Below, in pieces: positions 1 through 12,149 of a DNA stretch of 64,000 bases. The DNA is from Paragorgia papillata (Eukaryota > Cnidaria > Anthozoa > Scleralcyonacea > Coralliidae). How positions within the stretch are numbered: the first letter of the stretch is position 1; every line of letters starts with the position of its first letter. The notes under the pieces were generated by a model, which did not search any database, had not been told where the DNA came from, and was given only the letters and a program-made list of their open reading frames with translations. The position numbers and the translations under genes are program-made. The stretch is taken from NCBI GenBank assembly GCA_035771165.1, contig JAWNZC010000122.1, positions 1,911,501-1,975,500 of the forward strand, read 5' to 3'.

Positions 1-623
1 AGGATCTTTGTTACCGTTTAGTGCAGTTTTATTCTTCCTTTTTGTCCATTTAGCTGATGTTTTCCGGTTGGTCAACTGTTTCGGTACGTTTTTAGTCCTG
101 TTTTTCCATTTCTGCACAAAGGCTTGCTTGTGAGATAACGTTTTATTTTCCATGCGTCTTGAAACGAGAGGTTTTAAATGATTAAGCTTGCCATGTGATA
201 AAGCTTTTTTATGTGAAATTAACCTTTTCGTCCAAGTCAAGTTTTCGATGGTTTTGGGCAATTGGACATAACTCTTTTCCTCATCAACGTTGTTGTTACT
301 CAAATCCCAGATTCTTTTCAATCTTCTTTGATGCCGAGTTGTTTTCTCATGTATATCAGGATGATCTTTAAATTTCTTAAACTTTGACCTTTTCGTGTTA
401 TCTTCATCCAAGTCCTCAAGATAAGGACTAATGTTACCCAATACAAATTCACGAAGTAATGTCTGACGGTCAGTTTTGTTATGTGGACCAGTTGCAGGTT
501 CGTTGAAAGCATTTCTTGATTTGGTTTTCTTGAAATTTGAATCGACTCCTAGCCCAGGTAAATCACTGCTGTTGACATTCCCAGCATCTGTTTGGTCTGT
601 AGTATCCGTTGATGTACTATCTG
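1..623 (-). CDS. Gene D: partial exon of a secreted-type basic protein, running off the left edge
   Basis: The minus strand is open for 207 codons from 621 down to base 1 with no stop, so the exon continues outside the window. It begins at a splice acceptor (TTAGCAG at 627-621) which leaves two bases before the first full codon, i.e. a phase-1 intron, as in genes A, B and C. The product is Lys/Arg-rich with an acidic start (ADSTSTDTTDQTD) and has seven N-glycosylation sequons (NSS, NKT, NIS, NLT, NKT, NRT, NKT), which fits a secreted or luminal protein. No cysteine and no recognised domain was seen. An upstream signal-peptide exon is expected at higher coordinates but I could not identify it. 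The family is unknown. The open frame and acceptor are seen; secretion is inferred. Confidence 0.68.
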
Positions 624-675
624 CTAATTAGAGAAAAAATAGATTAGTGTCAAAAATATCTATGAAGATTCGTTA

Positions 676-700
676 TATATATATATATATATATATATAT
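676..700. repeat. (AT)n microsatellite
   Basis: About 12 AT units in the intron upstream of the gene D exon. Confidence 0.9.
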
Positions 701-848
701 CCCACGAATGTTTTGTCATGACTGACTTTTCCATGTTAGATTTGATGCGTCAGTCGCAGTGCTCTTTTTGTCGTGTTTTCAAGTTACAAAAAACCTTGTA
801 TCTACTACTACCAAAAAAAAACCCGAGTCAATTTACCATCTTAAACCT

Positions 849-1812
849 GGTTTACATATAATCGCTACGATCGCTCAACCATGAATCGTGACGTTGTTTC
901 CATATAGGCTGGTTTCCATTTGGTTGCGACGGTGTCTCAACGGTCGCGAAATCAAAGCGTAGCGATGTGTTTCATATTGTCGTAACAAAAGAAATCCGCT
1001 GCAACACTTCAGTTCCGCGAGAATTATATTGAATCAAAGTACCGAAACCCCCTCGGTCATCTTGTTTCGTGAGCTAAATTGGATCTCAATTCACAATCTT
1101 ATCAAAATGAGAAAAATTTTAATGGTGTTCAATGCTTTGCGTTTTTTAATACTGACAGAAGTTCGTAACCTGTTTACTATGAATCGTGATATCCGGAAAA
1201 GAGTGACGAGGACGCGTCTAACTGATTTGATGCTTCCTTCGTGGGGTAATGCTTTTCAACTCGCTCCCAACAGAACTTAAGATAAATGATAACTTTACGT
1301 ACGGCATCTTCCTTTAAAGCAAATCTCAAACAATTTTTACAAATTACAAAGTCGATCATTTTGAGCTTTTTGCATGATGTACTTGTAAATATTTTGTTGA
1401 ATATTTCCGTTGCTATAGTTTATATAGTTGTTAAATATCTCCTATTTAGACAGTTTTTTTTTTCTTCTATGTACTGTACCTCTTCTTTTCGTATTGATCG
1501 AAACGTTAGACCCCGACGTTCTCTGTTTCGGCAGTATATCTATAACCTTACTATATTTCGATTGTTGTTTCAACACTGCTTATGCAACACACTACTTTTA
1601 TTTCATTGTTTTAATGGTCCGGTGGAGTGCATACTGATCGCCGTTGCCAAATAAAACGCAACGATCGCCACAATAGAAAATGTTCTATCTCGGCGATCGT
1701 GATCGGAGCGATCGTTGTGTTAGTGGTTTCAATATATGATCGCTACAGTACGATCGCTGCGATCGCCAAGTTCTTTTTTGAGCGATCGTAGCGATTATAT
1801 GGAAACTGGGCT
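849..1812. mobile_element. Fold-back element, GATCGCT-type ends
   Basis: Inverted ends of about 22 bp (TATAATCGCTACGATCGCTC on the left, its complement at 1779-1800) enclose about 0.95 kb. The interior repeats GCGATCG-type words near 1690-1770 and holds a fragment of the CTACGTTCTC hammerhead-like family at 1500-1565. The ORFs at 1029-1654 lie inside this repeat and show no protein family. Classed as a non-autonomous DNA element with an older insertion inside it. Confidence 0.6.
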
Positions 1813-1966
1813 TTATAGTAATAAGCGTCAGTTTAGCCATATTTTAAGAACACATTCATAGCAGCAAGTTGTTGTCATGTAGGTGTAACTATTATAAGCA
1901 TTTTAAGGGTGTTTAACCAGCCCTCTTGGTAGGGCTAGCACTAGTAAGAGGGCTAGAATTTACCTC

Positions 1967-2294
1967 GTGTTTACATGACCTTTTTTGGTAGGGCTGGATT
2001 TCACCTCGCCTTGGCTTGTTTCCCGACTTGTGCAGCTTTCCCACGAAGCCCATAATTATGTTTTCGCGAACACGATTTGAATTTATAACAAACAAACATG
2101 CATGAACAAACGCAACTTGTGAAATAAAAAGTTGACGAAAAAATATTAGTAAAAGCAAACTTTACCGCATGTATACTGAACTTCGATTTTCGAGTACGTT
2201 TAGATGGAAAATTTCCAGCCCTCCTAGGCGAGATTTTGGGTTGTCAATGGCGAGATCTCGCCTGGGGAGGGCTGGCCCTCTTGTCATGTAAACG
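1967..2294. mobile_element. Imperfect fold-back element
   Basis: GTTTACATGACC near 1969 is mirrored by GTCATGTAAAC near 2283. Inner arms contain GGTAGGGCTGG and CCAGCCCTCC. A related stretch (CCAGCCCTCTTGG) lies just outside at 1918. No coding content. Confidence 0.5.
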
Positions 2295-2481
2295 CAAACA
2301 AATTTTTACAAGGAATTACGCTGAGACCTCCATATAAACACCCGCTTAAAGTGTGATTTTGTTATTAAAAAATTGTAAACATTACGCATTTCAGCCCTTG
2401 AAAAGTCTGCAATAGTAAGTCTGTAATAAAGCATCCATCGATCTATCTTATGCATGTATTTTACCCTTTTGGTGCATGACT

Positions 2482-2709
2482 AAAGCCCTAATCAAACGAG
2501 AACGCAAGTCATCGCAAGTTGGCAGTCAGAATTTCTGTGGCGGTCGTTCGAACACCCAAATTAATAAAATAAAGGTTTCATGGGTGTTTTAAACAAGTTT
2601 TAACTTTGTCACGGTACATGATATTTTCGGGAAATTATTCATAGCGGCTGGCTGAGATAGCGTGACTGCCAACTTGCGATGACTTGCGTTCTCGTTTGAT
2701 TGGGGCTTA
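2482..2709. mobile_element. MITE with 48-bp terminal inverted repeats
   Basis: Arms at about 2481-2528 and 2663-2710 are inverted complements with about two mismatches (core GAACGCAAGTCATCGCAAGT). Edges read TAAAGCCC and GGGCTTAA, giving a possible TTA/TAA target duplication. Length about 228 bp, no ORF of note. Confidence 0.8.
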
Positions 2710-3529
2710 ACGCCACACGATTTTACTCTTTATATATACATGGAGGAACCAGACAGAAAAAAGTTAAAAACTTACTGTACAAACTAGCTTCTGATAGAAA
2801 GGACAAGACCAGCACAACCCAGATCCATTTTCGGATATTCTTTAGTAAGTACATACTACATTCGGGTTCTTTCTTGGATCGAGAAAGTCACCGCGGACAC
2901 CAATTCCAAGATTTCACCTTTCTATATAATGGGGAAAAATCAGGTTTTTATTTTGCACGCGTGTATTGAAAAAAACTTAATTATTTACATATAAAGTAAC
3001 TAAAAGGGTTTTAAATTATAGTACACACTGTTAAACGGCTTTGCAAGATGAATGCTGCTCTACCGTTCACCATCACCAGTGGCCATTGAGGAACAGTCTG
3101 AAAATATGACAAATCTTTTTGTCCACGTATACACATGAGACGAGTCTTTTTTTTCTTTTCTTTTTTTTTTTTTGGGGGGGGTGGGGGGATGATAAATTTT
3201 TTTTTGGGGCGTAATAATATTAGGGGGATATTAGGGACATAATTCTTTCCCAAAATAGATTTTGGACTATTTCTGGTATCTCTGAAACACTATCAATTTC
3301 CTGAATTTTATAAAGAGAGTTTTAAGTTAATATGAAAGCCAACGAAATCGCAAACTTTTGTTTAAATTGTTAAGTAATATGTTGCTTACTTTTCGGGTAT
3401 TAAAACTGCGTATTTGTTTTCAATTTGCCTTCTTCAGCTAACACACGTCTCGGCCGGCAGCGCTGTTAGATATTTAACTTTACGTATTATAATTTACTCT
3501 AGTTAAAGTGCATACGACATGAAAATTAG

Positions 3530-3690
3530 GTCTGTTTCATTTGAAAGAACATTTAAAATTACAGTAACATCTTTAGCAGTTTTTTGTTTCCTTGCTTCGT
3601 TTTCGAGATATTCCAATTTGTTTGATATGTAAATGTCAAAATGTCACATGTAAATGCTGTGACGTACACATGCATCAGTATAACTTATTG
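3530..3690 (+). mobile_element. Half copy of the TTTGATATGCAAAT fold-back family
   Basis: Contains the family signature: TTTGAAAGAACATTTAAAAT, then TTCCTTGCTTCGTTTTCGAG, then GTTTGATATGTAAATG. Only one arm is present. Confidence 0.65.
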
Positions 3691-3804
3691 GATTCATCTA
3701 AGCCCGACATGGCAAAATATTTACGTCGGAAATTCAATATTGGGCGAGACCGAGACTTAAATATTGAGACTTAAATATTTTCCATATCGGGCGAAGATGA
3801 ATCC
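3691..3804. repeat. Short imperfect inverted repeat
   Basis: GGATTCATCTAAGCCCGACA at the left is mirrored by TCGGGCGAAGATGAATCC at the right; the centre is rich in AAATATT. Confidence 0.6.
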
Positions 3805-3836
3805 ATGCATGCAATAGGTATTTTATTATATCGACT

Positions 3837-3856
3837 GGGGGGGGGGGGGGGGGGGT
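3837..3856. repeat. Poly-G run
   Basis: About 18-20 consecutive G residues. Directly downstream at 3880-3990 is a fragment shared with the 3' part of the 5S-derived SINE (GCCGTGTCGAGGCATATCAA). Confidence 0.85.
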
Positions 3857-3879
3857 AATCATCCTTACTTGCAGTCAGC

Positions 3880-3990
3880 GGCTGAATTGCGAAGGACGCA
3901 GATCAACGTAGCCGTGTCGAGGCATATCAAAGGCGCTCCCGGTAGCCGCCATACGACACAGTTCAGACCACGGATTACAAATAATTGTCC
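3880..3990 (-). mobile_element. SINE fragment (tail of the 5S-derived SINE family)
   Basis: Shares GCCGTGTCGAGGCATATCAA and CCGCCATACGACACA with the longer copy at 34790-35100. The 5S-like head is missing here. Confidence 0.55.
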
Positions 3991-4257
3991 AATTGACAAG
4001 TAAGTATACATTGTGCCCCTGTCCAAAGGTTGCTGCTCAATATGTAGTTGTCCTACATTGTAAAATATTGGGCTAAGTTTTTCAAGTTTTATTAATTTTC
4101 ACACTATTTACATGTTGTATAATAATTACATGTTGAAATTTTACATATTGTAAAGAAGGACGAAAACAAATATATACAAACTATACGAAATATGTGTGCG
4201 GAGACCAAAGTAGCAAACATGCTTTCGAGTTGGTCCCCGCCTATGTTGTAATAAAGA

Positions 4258-4258
<1 letters not shown>

Positions 4259-4347
<89 letters not shown>
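4259..4347. repeat. (GATT)n microsatellite
   Basis: About 22 uninterrupted 4-bp units. The Ser-Ile-Asn-Gln peptides read from it on the minus strand are artefacts. Confidence 0.95.
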
Positions 4348-4348
<1 letters not shown>

Positions 4349-4726
4349 GACAAGCACTTTTGTATATGTAACCGGCATAAAAAAGGGAAATAAAGGATTG
4401 AACTATAATAATTAGTAAATGATTTAAACCTAAGATTAGTACATGCTGCTTGTGAAAACTGATCGTCCAGACCAGTGCAGTCTCTCCGACTACACCAACC
4501 CAGACGACAATCCCCACAAACAACATGTGCTATTATAATTGTAACTAAGTTGTAAAATAACTTAAACTATAGAACATACATTTAAAAATAAATCATCAAT
4601 TTCTTGCGATCAATTTTTTTAATGGTTATAAAAATGTAATTTTTAGTTTGATTGAATTAAAATTAGATTTGGTTATCCAAAAGAAGCTTTTTGTATTTTT
4701 GTTTAAATACAATATAAGAAAGGTCT

Positions 4727-5148
4727 TTAAAGACATTGGCAATAAAAATGAAGTTCGTCAAATTTGAAAGAACTCGTAAAATTGTAATAGAAGATCTTTT
4801 GCAACTTTTTTGTATCTTTCTTCGTTTTTAAAATATTTCAGTTTGTTTGATATGTAAATTAGATGATCTCTGCCTTCAGGAGCAGGGTACAGCGTTTTCA
4901 TACATTACAAAATCACTTACACCTCTATGATTGCTCAACATAAAATGTTTAGTGTCACAAGACGTTTTTATGTGCACTAAGTGTGAATACTGTACCCTGC
5001 TCCTGACGTCGAGACCATCTAATTTACGTATTAAACAAACTGGAATATCTTGAAAACGAAGAAAGATACAAAAAAGTAGGAAAAGATCTTCTATTACAAT
5101 TTTACGAGGTCTTTCAAATTAGACAAACTTAATTTTTGTGTCCTTTAA
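4727..5148. mobile_element. Fold-back element, TTTGATATGCAAAT family (copy 1)
   Basis: Ends read TTAAAG and CTTTAA. The arms carry GACAAACTTAATTTTTGTGT and its complement, then AACGAAGAAAGATAC, then ATATGTAAATTAGATG with its mirror. The two halves are near-complete inverted copies, so the whole element can fold on itself. Other copies: 29701-30090, 30178-32427 (split), 36598-37132, 40573-41037, 61658-62290, with partial copies at 3530, 6900, 7730, 9170 and 35985. Confidence 0.8.
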
Positions 5149-6895
5149 GTTCTATCGGTATAGATTCCCATAGTTTAGGTGCAGAGAACCGAAATGTACG
5201 AATCTCATAATTTGTTCTCGATCACTTTGGGTTTATAGAAATTCTTATTTGTAGCATATCTGGTATTATAAGAATGAATTTTCGACACTGGTGTAAGGAT
5301 ATCAGAGAAAATTTTATGTTATTTTTTATTTTTATTTTATTAGCTTTGCCAGTTACACATTACAATTACAAACATAATTATACAGAACGAAAACAGTTTT
5401 GGCAGGGATACCACAACAGCAAAAGCCAATTACTGCGGGCCAAAAAAAAATGTAGCTGGAACACAATTATTATTATTTTGTATTTTGTGTGTAAAAAGTG
5501 ACATTTTTAATTTATAAATATTTTTAGAATTTCAAGAAGGCTATAGTAAGGGCTAGCGGTTTCCCTACTATGTGCAAAAAATATATTTTGGATGTAGCAC
5601 CCCAAATCAAAAGACCATAATTTAAGTATGGATATAAAGGGAATATTTGGGCACCAATAGAATTTTTATGTTTTCCATCCGTTGGTCTGTATTGTAAATA
5701 GTAATATAAATAATGTAATAACTTGTGTAAGGATTCTATAACTTGATATCAGACTAACATAACGTAACAGGTTGTCTGTCTTGCATAGGATAGGGTTAGA
5801 ATTACAGCCACCCCCTATTGGGCATAGTGCGATCTGGCTGTTATAGGATATCTCTTCCATGCGTGCTGTCTCATTCAGCACTGACCTTCGAGATGTAAGG
5901 AAGAACCCATTTCAGACACGATGGAAAGCATAAAAGGGTATAATATAATTGTTTCAGCATATGAAAATCTATGTAATATCTTAGTTTATTAATAATTCCA
6001 GTATTTTTGGCAAGTTTATTATTGATGTGTTGAATCTGAGGATCCCATTTTAAATATTCATCAATGTATATACCTAAATATTTTATATAACTTTTACGTT
6101 CAATATTGTTAATATTAATATTTACTTTTTTTCTAGATGATGTTATTAGCATATAGTTAGTTGGTTTTTTTTAAATTAATGGACAACTTATTAATAGCAC
6201 AATAGTTTAAAACTAATTTTAATTCATCATTCATTACGGATTCAAGTTCTTTAGCATTGTCACTAGCAAAAAAGATGTTGGTATATCATCAGCAAATATT
6301 CTAAAAGAAAGCTTAGTAGACGAGTTTCGTAGATCATTAATATATAATAAAAATAAGTGGCTCTAATGTTGATCCTTGAGGTATCCCTCAAAAATAACAG
6401 TTTCCATACCAGATTCAACTTCATCAAAACACATTGATTACGATTTTTTAGATAATTTTCATATCATTTAAGTGGAGTTGCTCGGATTGCGTAGGCATGT
6501 AATTTAGAAAGCAATATTTTGTGGTTAACGATGCCCTCCAAATGCCTTGGAGAAGTCGAGGAAAAGACCACATGTTATTTGTTTTTTGTCAATTGCTAGG
6601 TTTAAGTTTTCAGTAATTTCTAAAACTTGCTTGTTCGGTAGAAAATCCTTTCCTTAACCTAAATTGATATTTATATAAAATATCATGTTTTTCTATAAAA
6701 AGGATTGCAACTGATTATATATTAGCCGTTCGAGGACTTTGCTAAATGCTGACAATATAGACATTGGTCTATAATTCCCAGTATCAGTGACATCACCACT
6801 CTTATAAATGGGGGTAACTCTAGATATTTTAAAGACATCTGGTATTACACCACTCACAATAGATTGATTGTAAATATATGTAAAGGGTTCGGATA
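5149..6895 (-). pseudogene. Decayed LINE reverse transcriptase
   Basis: Reading the minus strand from 6895 across several frames gives, in the correct order, blocks typical of non-LTR retrotransposon reverse transcriptase: VTPIYKSGDVTDTGNYRP, GLFLDFSKAF, then FRIFADD (the catalytic FADD block), then IKYLGIYIDEYLKWDPQIQH, and a C-terminal APKLWESIPIELK. Frames change repeatedly and stops interrupt, so it cannot make the enzyme. Block order and spacing support a 5'-truncated, mutated LINE; the clade was not determined. The left edge abuts a fold-back element at 5148 and the right edge another at about 6900. Confidence 0.8.
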
Positions 6896-6899
6896 ATTG

Positions 6900-7130
6900 A
6901 TGGACAAGTCTAGACCTTTGTTTTTCGTTTTAGTAACGTACCACGTGATGCTAATGTAGACATTTGATTGGAAAAGGTTATATATCTTTGCTTTTATCAA
7001 ACCAAATCCTAGTTCGAAGCAAGCATGCAAGTGCGTGTGTTTCTCACACTCAACAAACATGTAGATTTTCAAGTGGTTTGGTTTGATAATAGCAAAGATA
7101 CATAACCTTCTCGGATAAGTCATTATGCAC
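6900..7130. mobile_element. Inner part of a TTTGATATGCAAAT-family fold-back element
   Basis: GGTTATATATCTTTGCTTTT near 6976 is mirrored by AGCAAAGATACATAACC near 7091, and the right side ends in GATAAGTCATTATGCA as in the copies at 29.9 and 40.8 kb. Confidence 0.6.
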
Positions 7131-7700
7131 GTTTATTATATGGCTGGGCTTGTTTTCGGGTCATTACGCCAAACGGCGCACGCTGATTGGTTGCTGAGAG
7201 GTCCGGAAAAAGCCGTAATGCCCTTTCGGCACTGTGAGAGGGCATTACGTCCTTTTTAATGACCTGCAAGTTTTGGCGGGAAAATTACTGAGTTGATTTG
7301 AATGAAAATAAAAGCGAATTAGATATATTCGTTGGAAAATTTTGAACAATAATACGTCCTGAAACATCAGTGTTTCTTGTTATAAAAACTTCTTATTTAA
7401 AAGCGCGAAAAATAAAAGCCTAACAGGTGTAAACATGAAGCGAAACGAACAAGCTCAAAAGTAAGAACTAAGGTGAACAGCGACACCTGATCAAGACAAA
7501 CGTAGAACTAAAAACAGATAAGAAAACAAACCAAAAGCCATATAATAAAAGGCTTATTAACCTCGTTTTCTCGGTCTGTACGGGAAAGTATTTGCCCTCG
7601 GTTTCTCTCGCACAAACCTCGCTCCTTCGTCGCTCGGTCTGTACGAAAACCTCAGGCAAATACTTTCCCGTACAGACCTCGAACTCGGTTAATAAGCCTT
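7131..7700. mobile_element. Repeat family with CGGTTAATAAG-type palindrome (copy 1)
   Basis: Starts with TTATATGGC and GATTGGTTGCTGA, and ends in a palindromic module (GGCTTATTAACCTCG, CGGTCTGTACGGGAAAGTAT and their complements up to CGGTTAATAAGCC). The same order of modules recurs at 21985-22480 and 60975-61450, with a short copy at 25805-25945. No protein signature was seen. Confidence 0.6.
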
Positions 7701-7729
7701 TAGTACGTTACAACATATAACATTTACAT

Positions 7730-7850
7730 ATATATAAAACAAACTGAAATATCCCAACAACGAAGCAAGGAAAGAAAAAGCTGCAAAACGTCTTATACTC
7801 TGTCATTTTAACTGCTCTTTCAAATAAGACAAACTTAATTTTCGTTGTCA
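7730..7850. mobile_element. Single arm of the TTTGATATGCAAAT family
   Basis: Contains AACGAAGCAAGGAAAGAAAA and CTTTCAAATAAGACAAACTT. The matching arm is absent. Confidence 0.6.
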
Positions 7851-8421
7851 AAGTAGCTAGAATCGAGTTCGACTTCTACAACAATTACAACAGTCGCCGA
7901 TGGCGATGCGACAACAGTTAAATGGAAACATCAACGAGTCTTCGCGACATAAAAGAACAAATTGATTACAAACTCGGTCATAACACAAAAAAATCTTTAG
8001 TATACTAAAGGAGTCTATGTAAAACTCATAACTGGCGTACACCTATATTTGAACGTTTTCAAATTTGATTAAACGTTTACGAAACGCAAAGTTTCTAAAA
8101 GTGTAAATAATGCATGGTATTTTTATATAACACTATGGAAGAGATCACGAACGAAGCTTTAGTTATTCAGCTTGTTTTCCAAAACTTGCATATTTAGACC
8201 ATTTGAACTTTATAAAAATCAAGAAGTCCTACATTAGATTGAAGGAAATCGGCGATATGAATTACAACAATTACATGCAACTATAATATAGAAGAAACAC
8301 GAGTGTTGCAAAATATCTCAGATCTCATTGAATCACCGACTAAATCTCGACAATTATTATAGAAACAAGACGTTATTTAATTGAAAGACGACACCAATTA
8401 ATAGGTCTTACCTTTCCACAC

Positions 8422-8640
8422 TTATCTTTGAGAGTGTGATTGACCAGGCAAGAGAAATAATGATTTCTCAAGATCTGGGATTTCTGTGCACGTTTCCAGC
8501 TGAGTTGCCATCAATTTTCCCCCTCTAATATAATTGCCTATCGCATAGAGGTTTTCCACATCCATATTAATGGCTTCGGCACTCATATATTCGGAATAAT
8601 TCACATTGTCACACTCCAGTAGCTTTTTGATCACTCAAAC
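8422..8640 (-). CDS. Possible terminal exon or exon remnant, unknown protein
   Basis: A 70-codon minus frame of ordinary composition (MIKKLLECDNVNYSEYMSAE near its start), preceded by TTTGTTATAG, which could be an acceptor, and ending at a stop about 10 bp before a chance GTAAGA. Unlike its surroundings it is not simple sequence or a recognised repeat. I do not recognise the family and found no partner exon. It may be a fossil fragment of a gene or transposon. Confidence 0.25.
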
Positions 8641-9149
8641 TATAACAAAGTATTTCAATATTGGCAACGCGTTGGGAAAGTAAAGACGGCTTATTGTTAT
8701 GAGATGCCACACTAATGGCTTTGAATAAGCAACCTGACAAACGCATGAAACCGTTCAACTGGAACCCTGAATGGACTGGTGGTTTATTTAGCCTTTCGGG
8801 TTGTTTTCGTTTTATTTCTCATAACAAAGTTAATCTAAACTTTCAACTTAATCAAATTACTTAACAATTAAAATTAGGAACTGCAATTTCAACCTTTTTA
8901 GAAATTTTAAAACTAAAGTTAGCTTCCTCAGATTGTATATGACCGTGCGCGAGCTGGTTGCAATTTGGCGCCGGGAAATTTCCTGATAATCGAGAAATTC
9001 CATAACGTCGCACGTGAATGAACACGGATATCTTGCGTTTCCTTTGGTGAATTGTTTTAAAAGTTTGCACAGTTCAAGACGAAACTTATACCTCTCTACT
9101 ATACCTTTTTAAAAGTTCTATCGCATAAATTTTGCTTATTATATGCAGT

Positions 9150-9799
<650 letters not shown>

Positions 9800-10268
9800 A
9801 AGTTTATTTCGAACTATTTTATTTACTGCAGAAACATTAAATTGGTTCTATTAAATCAATCCCACATTTATATTGTGCAGAATTTGCACTAAAAAGATTC
9901 GCGAAATACTTTCATCAAGACTGCAAAATGTGAAAAGTTTGATAGAAAAAAGCTCGAGAACTGGCCATAACGAAAAACAATAACAAATATAACCTTATTT
10001 AAATATACAAACCTATATACTTAACCTCATATATATTTAAAACTTATTATTATCATCATAACAATTTTCCAGAAGTAAATGAGAAGTAAATGACAACAAA
10101 ATATATATATATTTCAGTCAAATATTAGTCACTTGAACGTAGCTATATAGACAGATACTCGTCGATATTACACACCCGCCTTCGATTAAATTGTTGTAAA
10201 TTACTTTTTCAAAATTAATTAAATGCTCTATTTCACTAGCGTGTGCCTGCGGAGCTCTTTGTGAATCT

Positions 10269-10498
10269 GTGATTTATTATTTATTATACTGCCCCCGATA
10301 TGCTGCCCTCCAACAAAACTTATTCTCGGTTGCTGCACAATCACTGAAAGACCGTTGGAGTAATTTGTCAGATTTCCAAAAATGTAATGTACTTCTTTTT
10401 GGATCTAATGATATGACATTCGATGAAAACAAATATTTATTTAAAAGGGTTCAGACTTATATTAAAGAATCTATGCGTTTTGCTAAAAGTCATTGATG
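10269..10498 (+). pseudogene. C-terminal remnant of a LINE-type retroelement ORF
   Basis: The frame reads MIYYLLYCPRYAALQQNLF, later SDFQKCNVLLFGS, then a stop. The pattern of a hydrophobic H/Y-LLYCP-RYAALR-LF block close to a stop is typical of the tail after the reverse transcriptase of non-LTR elements. A (TATACT)n run follows the stop within about 30 bp, consistent with a LINE that ends in a simple-repeat tail. No catalytic domain is present, so the copy is 5'-truncated. Assignment is by pattern only. Confidence 0.5.
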
Positions 10499-10526
10499 TA
10501 TTACTCATATTGGCTCCATGCAACGG

Positions 10527-11040
10527 TCTTATACTTATACTTATACTTATACTTATACTTATACTTATACTTATACTTATACTTATACTTATACTTATAC
10601 TTATACTTATACTTATACTTATACTTATACTTATACTTATACTTATACTTATACTTATACTTATACTTATACTTATACTTATACTTATACTTATACTTAG
10701 GGGCTGTTTACATGAGCCGGGCTAGCCCGGTTCACTGGGCTCACGCGATTGATTAGGATCTCACTGTGGTTTTGAAACTCGCATAAACTAAATGTACAAA
10801 TAAGAATTGGTTTCGTTTAGATGTAAACTAACCCTAACGTTGATAAAAATCTCTCTCTGTGGCCGAGGAAAGAATTTCGTGACACGAGTCAGCCCGGTTA
10901 GCCGGGCTAGCCCGGCTCATGTAAACAGCCCCTTATACTTATACTTATACTTATACTTATACTTATACTTATACTTATATTATACTTATACTTATACTTA
11001 TACTTATACTTATACTTATACTTATACTTATACTTATATA
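10527..11040. repeat. (TATACT)n microsatellite split by a MITE
   Basis: Runs at 10527-10699 and 10933-11040 share one 6-bp unit and are separated by the element at 10700-10932. Dipeptide ORFs (YT, LI, LY) are artefacts. Confidence 0.95.
10700..10932. mobile_element. MITE inserted in the (TATACT)n array, TTA target duplication
   Basis: Terminal inverted repeats begin GGGGCTGTTTACATGAGCC and continue into GGGCTAGCCCGG on both sides. TTA occurs at 10697-10699 and 10933-10935. GC-rich ends contrast with the AT-rich host repeat. A 3-bp TWA-type duplication fits the PIF/Harbinger superfamily; that assignment is inference. Confidence 0.88.
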
Positions 11041-11155
11041 TTTATGTTTCTATTTGTTTTCTTTTATCTGAAGAGTGCCACATATCTCGTGGTACGAAAA
11101 CTAAATAGTAATAAATATGCCTAATCAAATTTGTTGAGTCGTTCTACCTCCATTT

Positions 11156-11158
<3 letters not shown>

Positions 11159-11196
<38 letters not shown>
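11159..11196. repeat. (AT)n microsatellite
   Basis: About 18 units. Confidence 0.9.
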
Positions 11197-11197
<1 letters not shown>

Positions 11198-11607
11198 GAG
11201 AATGTTGAAAATTTTAATACTGAAGAATTTCATGAACATAGATCAAACTAGTATATATTCGTCCAATATAGTCTTAGTCAATCAAGAAATAATCTGGAAA
11301 CTCGAAAAACTTCAAAGCGTCTATCAGCTGCGATTTTACAGCAGTTCTATGCTCGTCGTCTGAGCTGATATATCCAATGTTTTCATCATGAGTTCGTTTG
11401 TAATCAGTTGGTTAGAGGTCGTTTCTCAGTTTGGTCGAAATCGCAATATGAAAATACTTTATTTCCGAGTACACTAAATAAATTGAAGATTAAATGCACG
11501 TTAAAATTGTCTGAGAGAGACTGACACGCTGGTTCCGGCACTTGACATGCATGAACGTTCTTGAAATCCAAAGTAAAATTATATCAATTAACGTCTCACG
11601 ACGCCAA

Positions 11608-11772
11608 TAGAGCGTTTTCACTCACGTGATCGGTGGCCCCATTGGGGTGGTGAAACAATACGAAATATTTGAATAAAAAGAGCTAATTCCCATACCGTAC
11701 ACCAATATGGCCGCCATTTCATTGTTTTGGTACACCAATATGGCCGCCGTGACGTCAGATGAAAACGCTCTA
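11608..11772. mobile_element. Short MITE, AGAGCGTTTTC ends
   Basis: TAGAGCGTTTTC at the left and GAAAACGCTCTA at the right frame 165 bp that includes two copies of ACACCAATATGGCCGCC. It abuts the next element at 11774. Confidence 0.75.
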
Positions 11773-11773
11773 T

Positions 11774-12149
11774 AGGGACTTTAAGATCTACGACGTCAAC
11801 CTCAACGACGACGTCCTTTAGACAAAATAATTATTTTTGCAAAACAAAGAGAATGAATAATTTTAGAGTCAAGAGTAATCTCAACACCGTCCTCGTTCTT
11901 TATACAACGCCACTTAGAGCATTTTCACGTCTTCAGGACTACGTCAACGGCCAAAAGACGAGAACTGTTGCTTGAGATTGACTTCAATACAGACACTACA
12001 ATCATTTTAGCAATACTGGTGGCGTTTTGAAAGTCATTAAACTAGCTTCAAATATCAAATATAATAGTCAGTTAACCGTGACTTCTTTAAATTGTAAAAC
12101 TTATCTTGCGTTTTAACCGCCGTCGTCGTCCTAGCATCTTAAAGTCCCT
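11774..12149 (+). mobile_element. AGGGACTTTAAGAT element (copy 1)
   Basis: Ends AGGGACTTTAAGAT and ATCTTAAAGTCCCT are exact inverted complements (14 bp). The interior (CCGTCCTCGTTCTTTATACA, CGTCGTCGTCC) recurs at 19899-20274 in inverse orientation, at 36110-36550, and as a diverged part at 60447-60628. About 376 bp, non-coding. Confidence 0.85.

Noticed and set aside
1029..1654. ORFs of 83 and 122 codons
   Set aside because: They lie inside a fold-back element with no protein-family pattern and overlap one another in different frames.
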